Assembly (NCBI GenBank): GCA_020859995.1
Contig: JAJBVE010000216.1
Location: 1 to 45,141, forward strand
Source of the DNA: Clostridiales bacterium
GTDB taxonomy: Bacteria; Bacillota; Clostridia; Lachnospirales; Lachnospiraceae
DNA length: 45,141 nucleotides
Direction: 5' to 3'
The translations under genes and the position numbers were made by a program. Below are positions 15,639 to 23,723 of this stretch, one piece after another (position 1 is the stretch's first letter; every line of letters begins with the position of its first letter). Below the pieces are notes generated by a model. The model worked only from the letters and a program-made list of their open reading frames with translations, had not been told where the DNA came from and made no database searches.

Positions 15639-16934
15639 ATGAAACAGATCACAATTGAGGAATTGCAGCAAGGCAATCCTGCGGGAATCGTAATCGACAT
15701 CCGCAGGCAGGCAGACTATGACAAGGGAAGTTTTCCAGGTGCGGTGCATGCAGATGCATCTCAGATCAGAGCGGACAGCGGGATTCTGCCGATGGATCGG
15801 CCGATCTACTTTTTGTGTTACACCGGTGAGGAGAGCGATGAGCTTGCCTGCGAGATGGAAGAAAAAGGATTTGATGCGTACAGTGTCGCGGGCGGTTTTC
15901 ACAGCTACCTGCGGGTTCAGCTGCAGAAGGTGATGCGCGTTTCCGCAGGAGAAGCGAAAGACGAATTACCACAGGATAAAAAAGCCGAGGGAGAAATACA
16001 GGCTCAGGCATCGCTTAGCAGGGCGCGGGAAATCAATAACAGTCAAACCAATAACAGCCAAACCGGCAATGTACAGAGCGGAAATTTTCCATGTCGGAAC
16101 GCGGAACGCAGCATTATAAAAAAATTCCGCAGAGAGCTCTGGGGAAGATTTACGAAGGCGATCAAAGAATATGATATGATCCAGGATGGAGACCGGATTG
16201 CCGTCTGCATCTCCGGCGGGAAAGACTCGATGCTGATGGCGAAGCTTTTTCAGGAGTTGTATCGCCATGGAAAGAGAAACTTTGAACTGGTTTTTCTGGT
16301 GATGAATCCCGGCTATAATGAAAAAAATTACCAGCGAATCCTGGACAACGCCAGGATTCTGAATGTGCCGATTACGGTTTTTCATTCTGAAATCTTTGAC
16401 ATTGTCGCGTCGGAGGAAAACTCGCCATGCTATCTGTGTGCGAGGATGCGCAGAGGATATCTGTACAGCAAAGCGAAAGAACTGGGCTGTAATAAGATTG
16501 CGCTTGGACATCACTATGATGATGTGATTGAGACGATCCTGATGGGAATGCTCTATGGCGGGCAGGTGCAGACGATGATGCCGAAGCTATGCAGTGTCAA
16601 TTTTGAGGGAATGGAACTGATCCGGCCAATGTACCTGATCCGGGAAAAGGATATTATTCATTGGGCGAGCTACAACGACCTCCATTTTATTCAATGCGCG
16701 TGCCGGTTCACGGAGAACTGTGCTTCCTGCGGCGGTACGGAGAAGGGCTCCAAACGGGCAGAAGTGAAGCAGCTGATTTCATTGCTTGCTGAGCGCGATC
16801 CGGTCGTTGAAAGCAATATTTTTAAAAGTGTCGAAAATGTCAACCTGAATACGGTTATTGGCTGGAAACAGGATGGTGTGCGGCATCATTTTCTGGATAC
16901 CTACGCGATGGACAGCACAAAGTCCAGAGAATGA
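15639..16934 (+). CDS. Rhodanese-TtcA-like fusion (tRNA thiolation-type PP-loop protein)
   Basis: This 431-residue protein has two enzymatic parts. Residues 1-95 are a rhodanese domain: IVIDIRRQADYDKGSFPGA and the persulfide-loop Cys59 in LCYTGEES, then VAGGFHSYL. A polar linker of about 55 residues (103-156, Asn/Gln/Ser-rich) follows. Residues about 160-431 are a TtcA-type adenylating domain with the PP-loop SGGKDS (about 191), CYLCARMRRG (about 264), LGHHYDDVIET and a late Cys cluster CACRFTENCASCGG. TtcA enzymes bind an Fe-S cluster and add sulfur to cytidine 32 of tRNA. The rhodanese could pass the sulfur within one chain. The start is the ATG at 15639; its ribosome site is weak (GGAG, 12 nt away), fitting translation coupled to the upstream gene. 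Confidence 0.9.
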   Translation: MKQITIEELQQGNPAGIVIDIRRQADYDKGSFPGAVHADASQIRADSGILPMDRPIYFLCYTGEESDELACEMEEKGFDAYSVAGGFHSYLRVQLQKVMRVSAGEAKDELPQDKKAEGEIQAQASLSRAREINNSQTNNSQTGNVQSGNFPCRNAERSIIKKFRRELWGRFTKAIKEYDMIQDGDRIAVCISGGKDSMLMAKLFQELYRHGKRNFELVFLVMNPGYNEKNYQRILDNARILNVPITVFHSEIFDIVASEENSPCYLCARMRRGYLYSKAKELGCNKIALGHHYDDVIETILMGMLYGGQVQTMMPKLCSVNFEGMELIRPMYLIREKDIIHWASYNDLHFIQCACRFTENCASCGGTEKGSKRAEVKQLISLLAERDPVVESNIFKSVENVNLNTVIGWKQDGVRHHFLDTYAMDSTKSRE

Positions 16935-17030
16935 TGCTTTGGGCGAAGGGTGAGGGTGCGAAGCCCTCTGCAACAGCGGTCATTATCCCATAAATCTCGT
17001 AACAGAAATTTTTACATCAGGAGTTTCACA

Positions 17031-18398
17031 ATGGAAAAAGACTTAACCAAAGGAAGTGTCTGGAAGGTACTGCTTAAGTTTTCTCTGCCGTATCTTCTTT
17101 CCTGCTTCCTGCAGACATTTTATGGAATGGTAGATTTGTATGTGATCGGGCAGTTCAATGGAGCTGCCTCGATCTCTGCGGTATCAATCGGCAGCCAGGT
17201 GATGCATATGATCACGGTGGTCATCGTCGGTCTGGCGATGGGGGCGACGGTCGGACTTGGCGTGGCTGTTGGCAGCAGGCACACAGAGCGTGCTTCGCGT
17301 ATCATCGGCAATACGGTGACGCTGTTTGCACTGGGAGCCGCTGCACTGGTAGTCATCCTTCTGCTGTGCAGAGACGGAATCATTTTAGTGATGTCAGTCC
17401 CCTCTGAAGCGGTTTCACAGACGAGAGATTACCTGACTATTTGCTTTGCGGGGATTCCGTTTATTACTGCATACAATGTCATCAGCTGTATCTATCGGGG
17501 AATGGGAGATTCCAGAAGTCCGATGTATTTCGTCGGAGTGGCCTGTGTTCTCAATATCGCGCTGGACTTTCTGTTTATTGGGGTGCTTCACATGCAGGCC
17601 GCGGGCGCGGCATATGGCACGGTGATTTCTCAGGCAGCCAGCGTTGTGTTTGCTCTTATTTATTTAAAGAAGAAACAGGTGGAAGGAGTACAGAACGGAT
17701 TTCGGCTGAAAAAGGCGGATTTTCGCCCGGAGAAGAGCGTTCTGTCAGATATTTTAAAGGTAGGTGTGCCGGTCGCCTGCCAGGATGGGTTTATCCAGGT
17801 GTCCTTTCTGGTCATCACGATGATTGCCAACCGGCGCGGAGTTGATGTGGCGGCAGCGGTAGGAATCGTGGAAAAAATCATCAGCTTTCTGTTTCTGGTG
17901 CCTTCGGCGATGCTTTCCTCCGTATCCGCGATCGCCGCGCAGAACCGAGGAGCCAATCTGCACGGCCGTGCCAGACAGACGCTGCTGTACGCAATTCTGA
18001 TCTCAGTATCGTTCGGGGCGGTTTGCTTCGTACTCTGCCAGATTCTTCCGGGCCAGTTTGTCGGACTGTTCTCAAATGAAGAGAACGTGTGTATACTGGG
18101 AGCGCAGTATCTGCGGTCATATTCCTTTGACTGCATGATGGCGGGTATTCATTTTTGCTTCAGCGGTTTTTTCTGTGCATATGGGCTTTCCGGTTTTTCA
18201 TTCGCGCACAATCTTATCTCGGTGCTGTGTGTGCGGATTCCGGGAGCTTATTACGCTACAGTAACATTTCCGAATACATTGTTTCCCATGGGTATGGCAG
18301 CGCCCGCAGGCTCTGCAGTATCGTCCCTGATCTGTGTGTCTCTGTTTTGGATTTTCCGGCGTAAATTCGGGCTGGCGGAAGGGGAGACCGGGCAGTGA
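17031..18398 (+). CDS. MATE-family multidrug exporter (first copy)
   Basis: This is a 455-residue integral membrane protein with about twelve hydrophobic helices in two similar halves, as in MATE exporters that use Na+ or H+ gradients to expel drugs or metabolites. Family signatures include the early FSLPYLLSCFLQTFYGMVD and YRGMGDSRSPMYF, then IALDFLFIGVLHMQAAGAAY. The ATG at 17031 has CAGGAG 8 nt upstream. It lies 96 bp after the TtcA-like gene; that gap holds no clear promoter or terminator. The substrate cannot be inferred. Confidence 0.93.
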   Translation: MEKDLTKGSVWKVLLKFSLPYLLSCFLQTFYGMVDLYVIGQFNGAASISAVSIGSQVMHMITVVIVGLAMGATVGLGVAVGSRHTERASRIIGNTVTLFALGAAALVVILLLCRDGIILVMSVPSEAVSQTRDYLTICFAGIPFITAYNVISCIYRGMGDSRSPMYFVGVACVLNIALDFLFIGVLHMQAAGAAYGTVISQAASVVFALIYLKKKQVEGVQNGFRLKKADFRPEKSVLSDILKVGVPVACQDGFIQVSFLVITMIANRRGVDVAAAVGIVEKIISFLFLVPSAMLSSVSAIAAQNRGANLHGRARQTLLYAILISVSFGAVCFVLCQILPGQFVGLFSNEENVCILGAQYLRSYSFDCMMAGIHFCFSGFFCAYGLSGFSFAHNLISVLCVRIPGAYYATVTFPNTLFPMGMAAPAGSAVSSLICVSLFWIFRRKFGLAEGETGQ

Positions 18399-18789
18399 TT
18401 CTGACCTGGAAAATCCATCGTGACCGGAACATGATGACTGGATAACTATAACCAGAATTAAGAACACTATAATTTATAATTGAAACACTGTATTGGAACA
18501 CTTCAATAGGAACACTCTAACCTGAATAAGAATACAAGAACCAGAACATCAAGTCTGGAAAACTGCGAATGGAAAAACATAACTGGGAAAAATGACCGGA
18601 GATTTATTTTCAACTGGCAAATTTTTTTACTTGCAGCGGAGCGCGTTCTGGCGTATAGTACAGGTAGTGAAAAATTTCGATGCAGGACACAATATGTTGA
18701 GAATCCTGCCTTCTTATCACACGGATGTGCGGTGACGGCTTTACAGTCCCGTATCAAATTTATATCTGAACTTCAGGGAGGAATATACT
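18399..18789 (+). other. Gene-free gap with degenerate repeats and a 5' leader
   Basis: The first part (about 18420-18560) is A-rich and contains GAACACT or AAACACT at 18462, 18483, 18496 and 18510, the last three 13-14 bp apart. The second part holds the promoter at 18631-18659 and a ~124-nt leader with a GCAGGA/TCCTGC hairpin. I see no ORF with a ribosome site and no terminator for the MATE gene. Confidence 0.6.
18631..18659 (+). promoter_or_regulatory. Promoter of the second aldo/keto reductase gene
   Basis: TTGCAG (18631-18636), a 17-bp spacer and TATAGT (18654-18659). Confidence 0.75.
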
Positions 18790-19902
18790 ATGGGCAAACT
18801 GGGATTTGGACTGATGCGCCTGCCGCTTCTGGATCCGAAAAATGAAAAAAGCATAGATAAGGAGCAGGTCTGCCAGATGGCAGATGTGTTCAAAGAGCGT
18901 GGATTTACCTATTTTGATACGGCATACATGTATCATGATCACGAAAGTGAGCGCGCGGTAAAGGAAGTGCTCGCGAAACGCTACGAGCGAGACAGCTACA
19001 CACTGGCAACGAAGCTTCCTCTGTTTCAGCTGAAAGAAGAGGAAGATATGGAGCGTATTTTCAATGAGCAGCTGGAGAAGACCGGCATGGAGTATTTCGA
19101 CTATTATCTTCTGCATGCCATGAGCGGAGACCGGTATGAGCTGGTACAGCGCCTGGACGCCTTTGGCTTTATTGCGCGGAAGAAGGCGGAGGGGAAGATC
19201 CGTCATATCGGGTTTTCGTTCCACGATAAGGCAGATGTGCTGGACCGTATCCTTAACGATCATCCGGAGGCGGAGTTTGTACAGCTTCAGTTGAATTATC
19301 TGGATTGGGATGATCCCAAGGTACAGTCCCGCAAATGTTATGAGACGGCTGTAAAACATGGCAAAAAGGTCGTGGTTATGGAGCCGGTCAAAGGCGGCAC
19401 GCTTGCGAAGCTTCCGCCTAAGGCAGAGAAACTCCTTCGCGAGCTCCATCCGGACTGGTCCAATGCCTCCTGGGCAATCCGCTTTGCCGCGAGCCTGGAA
19501 AATGTGATGATCGTCTTAAGCGGTATGTCTTCAATGGAGCAGATGCTTGACAACAGCGGATATATGCAGGATATGGAGCCTTTGAATGAAACTGAGAAAA
19601 AAGCGCTTGCGGAGGTGGTAGACATCATCCATGAGGCAGCGAAGATCCCCTGCACCGCATGCCGCTACTGCGTGGAAGGCTGTCCGATGAATATTGCCAT
19701 CCCGGATTATTTCGCGCTCTATAACGCAAAAGTAGACAATTCTGAGGACACCGCGCCAAAGGAGCGCTACGCCGAGCTGGCAAAAGATCACGGAAAAGCT
19801 TCTGACTGTGTCGAATGCGGTCAGTGTGAAGGCGTCTGTCCGCAGCAGCTGCAGGTGACACACTACCTGAAAGAGACTGCAAAGCTTTTTGAAAATAGTT
19901 AA
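18790..19902 (+). CDS. Aldo/keto reductase with C-terminal ferredoxin domain (second copy)
   Basis: This 370-residue enzyme starts directly in the barrel (MGKLGFGLMRLPL) and shows YFDTAYMYHDHESERAVKEVL (active-site Asp and Tyr), ATKLPLF (Lys), YYLLHAM (His) and IRHIGFSFHDK. The tail carries CTACRYCVEGCPMNIAI and CVECGQCEGVCPQQL, two predicted [4Fe-4S] sites. It shares its architecture with the copy at 14578, but the two differ in most residues, so they are old paralogues rather than a recent duplication. It has its own promoter and GGGAGGA ribosome site and stands alone. Confidence 0.94.
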   Translation: MGKLGFGLMRLPLLDPKNEKSIDKEQVCQMADVFKERGFTYFDTAYMYHDHESERAVKEVLAKRYERDSYTLATKLPLFQLKEEEDMERIFNEQLEKTGMEYFDYYLLHAMSGDRYELVQRLDAFGFIARKKAEGKIRHIGFSFHDKADVLDRILNDHPEAEFVQLQLNYLDWDDPKVQSRKCYETAVKHGKKVVVMEPVKGGTLAKLPPKAEKLLRELHPDWSNASWAIRFAASLENVMIVLSGMSSMEQMLDNSGYMQDMEPLNETEKKALAEVVDIIHEAAKIPCTACRYCVEGCPMNIAIPDYFALYNAKVDNSEDTAPKERYAELAKDHGKASDCVECGQCEGVCPQQLQVTHYLKETAKLFENS

Positions 19903-20223
19903 CATATGCCTGCACATGCAACATATGCATGACAACCGTGGAGCGATTTTATTTGTGCGACGCTAAAATGCCTTATTTAGAATATAAATTAGACATGATC
20001 TGCAGATGTGTACCTGCTTAATATCAGGTGATTTTGATAGAAAACCGGATTTTTCCACGTTTTGCTCCTGATTTTGCCGCACATTTCGCGCACATTTCGC
20101 GTAATTTACACTTGAAATTCGTGAACATGGGGCGTATAATATCTATAAATTTTGGCAAACATATACGTGTTTCAAAATATCACATAATGAAACAAATGAA
20201 ACACAGGAATTATGGAGTACATA
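19903..20223 (+). other. Gene-free gap upstream of the envelope operon
   Basis: This stretch is AT-rich with no credible ORF and no clear terminator for the upstream gene. It contains an exact 11-bp direct repeat GCACATTTCGC at 20078-20088 and 20089-20099, just upstream of the promoter at 20112-20140, and an ~80-nt leader. Confidence 0.6.
20112..20140 (+). promoter_or_regulatory. Promoter of the envelope operon
   Basis: TTGAAA (20112-20117), a 17-bp spacer and TATAAT (20135-20140). It is the only strong promoter seen before the five-gene run 20224-24737. Confidence 0.82.
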
Positions 20224-20994
20224 ATGGCGAAAGAACAAAGAGAACAGGCTGGACAGACAGAAGCGAGCCGGGGGACTGCCGCATCGGCGGCCGTCGATTT
20301 ACGCTCAGCGGAACAGTCCCAGGACGTAGTTGAGATTGATTTAAAAGAGTTGTTTTTTGCATTACTGGCCCAGTGGAAGCTGATATTGCTGGTGACTCTG
20401 ATCGGAGCAGTGATTCTTGGAGCGTACCATACTTTTTTTGTGGATTCTTCTTATGAGGCAGAGGCGATTATTTATATCACGAGTAATGATTCCGTGATTT
20501 CACTTTCTGACCTGCAGGTTAGTTCGCAGCTGACAGAGGATTACGCGATTATCATCAAAAGCCGTCCGGTACTGAATCAGGTAATCGAGGAATTAGGGTT
20601 GGATATGGATTATAAAGAGCTTGAGGAGCTTGTCAGTGTGAATAATCCGGACTCTACTCATATGATTGAAATTACGGTCGTGACGGATAATCTGGAAATG
20701 AGCAGAAATATTGTTAATTCCCTGTTGAATGCCAGTATCACGCAGATTTATCAGGTCATCGGATCCGGCGAACCGACGATTGTCGATTACTCGGAGGCAG
20801 AAGCGGTCGAGGATGTGACTCCGAGCCTTCTGAGGTATATTGTGCTGGGTGCTTTAGCCGGATTTGTACTGGCGTGCATGTTTATCGTTGTCCGGGTTTT
20901 GATGAATACTTTGATTCGGACAGAAGAAGATGTCGAGAAGTACCTGGGACTGCCGGTACTTGCGTCCGTTCCATACTACAGGGCCGCGAAATAA
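20224..20994 (+). CDS. CpsC/Wzz-type tyrosine kinase modulator
   Basis: This 256-residue membrane protein of the polysaccharide co-polymerase family has two membrane helices, one near residues 50-70 (LILLVTLIGAVILGAY) and one near 200-225 (IVLGALAGFVLACMFIVV), with an extracellular loop between. The loop has the usual EAEAIIYI, SRPVLNQVIEELGL and MIEITV segments. The short cytoplasmic tail ends TEEDVEKYLGLPVLASVPY, the piece that in Gram-positives activates the separate CpsD kinase. I chose the second ATG (20224), which has GGAG 7 nt upstream; the one at 20212 adds four residues. The kinase gene follows after 39 bp. Confidence 0.93.
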   Translation: MAKEQREQAGQTEASRGTAASAAVDLRSAEQSQDVVEIDLKELFFALLAQWKLILLVTLIGAVILGAYHTFFVDSSYEAEAIIYITSNDSVISLSDLQVSSQLTEDYAIIIKSRPVLNQVIEELGLDMDYKELEELVSVNNPDSTHMIEITVVTDNLEMSRNIVNSLLNASITQIYQVIGSGEPTIVDYSEAEAVEDVTPSLLRYIVLGALAGFVLACMFIVVRVLMNTLIRTEEDVEKYLGLPVLASVPYYRAAK

Positions 20995-21033
20995 TCTGAG
21001 CCCGATAAAAGAAAGTGAGAGAAGACATAGAAT

Positions 21034-21795
21034 ATGGATGAGATACAATACCAGCGCAGAAGTCCGGAGGATGTTAGAAACAGGGTGGTTCCGAAAATAG
21101 AGCCTCTTCCGGCTCTGGCGAAAGAAGCGATTAATATTCTGAGGGGAAATATCCAGCTCAGCGGAATGGATCTGAAAACCATTGCCATTACCAGCACCTT
21201 TGCGAATGAAGGAAAGTCCAGTACGGCTTTCTGGCTTGCAAAGTCGCTTGCCGGCCTGAAAAAACGGACATTGTATCTGGACTGTGACATACGAAATTCC
21301 ATTACCTTAAACAGATACGATATTCAGCTGGATACACCTGGACTGACGGAGTTCCTGTGCGGGCAGGCAGCGCTCCTGGATATTATTAACAGGACTGATG
21401 ACAAATATTTTGATATGGTTTTTACCGGTGCGGTAGCCCCCAATCCCAGTGAGCTGGTCTCCAGTCCGCTCTTTAATAAGATGATGATCTATTTGAGAGA
21501 CAAGTACGATTATGTGATTGTGGATGTTCCGCCTATCATGCCTGTGATTGACGGCCTTCTGATTGCCAAACAGTGTGATGGCGCGGTATTTGTGGTAGAG
21601 AGCGGCGAGACAGACCGCAATGAAGCACTGAAGGCGAAGAAAAAGATGGAGTATGCCGGGATCCGTATCCTTGGGACTGTGCTGAACAAAGCTGGTGGTG
21701 GAAGCCGTTATGGCAGGTACGGTTACGGAAAATATGGTTATGGCTACGGAAAATATGGCTATGGTTACGGGGAAGAAAAAGACGAAAAGAAGTAA
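21034..21795 (+). CDS. CpsD/CapB-type tyrosine autokinase (BY-kinase)
   Basis: This 253-residue cytoplasmic kinase is of the P-loop type. Motifs: Walker A STFANEGKSST (54-64), Walker A' TLYLDCD (79-85), Walker B YVIVDVPP (160-167) and the EAINILRGNI helix (31-40) used for ring contacts. The C-terminus (226-245) is an exceptionally dense tyrosine cluster: nine Tyr in 20 residues, alternating with Gly. BY-kinases autophosphorylate such clusters and thereby control polymer length or export. Its membrane activator is the gene just upstream. The DNA of the cluster is a 21-bp tandem repeat. Confidence 0.95.
   Translation: MDEIQYQRRSPEDVRNRVVPKIEPLPALAKEAINILRGNIQLSGMDLKTIAITSTFANEGKSSTAFWLAKSLAGLKKRTLYLDCDIRNSITLNRYDIQLDTPGLTEFLCGQAALLDIINRTDDKYFDMVFTGAVAPNPSELVSSPLFNKMMIYLRDKYDYVIVDVPPIMPVIDGLLIAKQCDGAVFVVESGETDRNEALKAKKKMEYAGIRILGTVLNKAGGGSRYGRYGYGKYGYGYGKYGYGYGEEKDEKK
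21721..21772 (+). repeat. 21-bp tandem repeat encoding the kinase tyrosine tail
   Basis: Two full units (21721-21741, 21742-21762) differ at only two bases, and a partial third follows. Each unit encodes Gly-Tyr-Gly-Lys-Tyr-Gly-Tyr, so unit gain or loss would change the number of phosphorylation sites without a frameshift. Confidence 0.85.
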
Positions 21796-21839
21796 TTTAA
21801 ATCCCGTTGACAATGGGTTCTTGATAGGGGAAGGTCGTT

Positions 21840-22547
21840 ATGTCAAAAAAACAAGCTAAGAATGATGTATATAAAAAACGAAGAAGTCCTTTCCTGATTG
21901 TTTTATACGTTATTGTTTTACTTGCTCTGATTGGCTGTATTGGATACTTTTTTTACAGTTCCATGCTTCGCCAGTCAGATTATGAAGATATCGTTCGCCA
22001 GGCTTCTCTTAACGAGACGGAAATGATAATTACACGTATCGAAGAAGAGAGCGAAACAGAGTCCGAGACTGAGACGGAAACAGAGGCTGTGACAGAGACA
22101 GAAGCTGTGACTGAGCCGGAATCAGAAAGCGGCACCGAGACTGAGGCAGAAACAGACAGCGCAGCAGAGCAGGAGACGGAAGAAGCTGGTCAGACTCAGG
22201 CAAGTTCTTACGCACCGGTTCTCACAGTATCCGCCAACAGTGAGGTGATCACAGCCGGAGATTCTTTTGATCCGGTATCCTATGTGGAGTCCATTACGGA
22301 CGATGTGGATAATATGTACACCCTCTGGAGAAATATCAATGTGGAAGGGGATTACGATGTCGAAGTCCCGGGTGTGTATGAACTTACGATTTATGCGGTC
22401 GATTCTTCCGGATATGTTTCAAACAAAGAATCCTTTATTCTGGTAGTGCTGGAACCGGAAACGGAAACAGCCTCTGAAACAGCCTCTGAGACAGAGTCTG
22501 AAACAGAGTCCGAGACGGAGTCTGAAGCAGAGCCTGACGCGGTTTGA
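21840..22547 (+). CDS. Membrane-anchored acidic repeat protein with an Ig-like domain
   Basis: This is a 235-residue protein of unknown function. A basic N-terminus (KKQAKNDVYKKRR) precedes one membrane helix (about 18-39, FLIVLYVIVLLALIGCIGYFF), so the rest is predicted to face outward. Next comes a Glu/Thr/Ser repeat stretch (about 66-118, units like ETESETETE), then a domain of about 80 residues (APVLTVSANSEVITAGDSF ... VEVPGVYELTIYAVDSSGYV) resembling surface Ig-like/DUF5011 modules, and a second acidic repeat tail to the end. There is no sortase signal. GGGGAAGG is the ribosome site. Its place between the kinase and LCP genes suggests an envelope role. Confidence 0.87.
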   Translation: MSKKQAKNDVYKKRRSPFLIVLYVIVLLALIGCIGYFFYSSMLRQSDYEDIVRQASLNETEMIITRIEEESETESETETETEAVTETEAVTEPESESGTETEAETDSAAEQETEEAGQTQASSYAPVLTVSANSEVITAGDSFDPVSYVESITDDVDNMYTLWRNINVEGDYDVEVPGVYELTIYAVDSSGYVSNKESFILVVLEPETETASETASETESETESETESEAEPDAV

Positions 22548-22580
22548 CAGATTTTTGAATGATTGAAGGGAATTGATTGC

Positions 22581-23654
22581 ATGGCGCATGGTTCTGACAG
22601 ACGACATCACAGTCACCATCACAGACATGGGATCCGCTATCGGATACGGAGATGGGTGAAACACAATAAAAAATGGTTTGCGTTCTGTACTGTTTTTTCT
22701 GTGTGTATAGTTATTGGTATGCTTTATCTTATAAATAATACATACAAAAGACAGGTCAGTTACCATGTGACATCATCGAACTCCATAGATGTTGGAACAG
22801 GGTATAGGAATATTACGTACAATGGGCAGGATTACCAGTATAATAACCTGGTTACATCTATTCTTGTAATAGGGGTGGATTCCACCGGTACGATGGAACA
22901 GACCGCTTACACGGAAGCCCCAAGGGCGGACAGTGTCAATCTGGTAGTAATAGATAAGTATAATGAAAAGATTACCATTCTGGCCTTTAACCGCAACACT
23001 CAGACAGAAGTGCATCGTTATACAGTGGCGGGCACGGATCGAGGTACCTATACGACATTCCTGTGTTATGCGTACACTTACGGTGATGGTCTTGAGGTGA
23101 GTTGTGAAAATGTAGTTACGGCTGTGGAGGATCTCCTGGGAGGTATTCCGATTGATGAATATGTCGCAGCAAATGTATCGTCTCTGTCCTATATCAACTC
23201 CATGGTAGGCGGCGTTACAGTAACAGTTCCCAATGATGATCTCTCTGATGAATATCCGGAGCTGTCTTCCGGGGCGGTCGTTACTTTGGATGACTCCAAT
23301 ATTGAAGCTTTTTTGAGGTCAAGGGATCTTTATTCTCATTTCAGTAATGATTCGAGAATGGAAAGGCAGCGCGCGTTTATGACGGCGTATGCGGATCAGT
23401 TTATTGACTGTGTCAGCGAGGATCTGGAAGGGGTCTGGGATGGCCTGCAGCAGGTTGATGATTACGCGGTTACAAGTATTACCAGAAGCCAGTATATTAC
23501 TCTCGCAAATCTGCTGGGTTCGATCGATTTTGACGAGATCGAGTACATTACTCCGGAAGGAGAAGACGTGGTTGGAGAAGAACATGATGAGTTTTATATT
23601 GATGAGGAAGCTCTGATGGATACGATCATTGATCTTTTCTACATCGCCGTTTAA
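22581..23654 (+). CDS. LytR-CpsA-Psr (LCP) family envelope protein
   Basis: This 357-residue protein belongs to the LCP family, whose members attach polymers such as teichoic acid or capsule to peptidoglycan outside the membrane. A His-rich basic N-terminus (HHSHHHRH within the first 15 residues) precedes one membrane helix (about 33-53). The LCP domain shows SILVIGVDSTG, APRADSVNLVVID and ERQRAFMTAY. The usual PRDT segment reads NRNT here (Arg138, Asn139), so the conserved Asp is Asn. The ATG at 22581 has GAAGGGA 9 nt upstream. It follows the acidic protein gene by 33 bp in the envelope operon. Confidence 0.9.
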   Translation: MAHGSDRRHHSHHHRHGIRYRIRRWVKHNKKWFAFCTVFSVCIVIGMLYLINNTYKRQVSYHVTSSNSIDVGTGYRNITYNGQDYQYNNLVTSILVIGVDSTGTMEQTAYTEAPRADSVNLVVIDKYNEKITILAFNRNTQTEVHRYTVAGTDRGTYTTFLCYAYTYGDGLEVSCENVVTAVEDLLGGIPIDEYVAANVSSLSYINSMVGGVTVTVPNDDLSDEYPELSSGAVVTLDDSNIEAFLRSRDLYSHFSNDSRMERQRAFMTAYADQFIDCVSEDLEGVWDGLQQVDDYAVTSITRSQYITLANLLGSIDFDEIEYITPEGEDVVGEEHDEFYIDEEALMDTIIDLFYIAV

Positions 23655-23723
23655 TTATTTTGGTTTAGACTGGAGACAGTTTAAGCATATACATTTCTAT
23701 AAATAAGAAAGGAGCGAAAGGAA

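Noticed and set aside
14578-19902. The two ferredoxin-tailed aldo/keto reductases as a recent duplication
   Set aside because: They share architecture but differ in most residues and in length, so they are old paralogues.
21840-22547. Sortase-anchored (LPXTG) surface protein
   Set aside because: There is no LPXTG motif, no C-terminal membrane helix and no basic tail. Anchoring is by the N-terminal helix.
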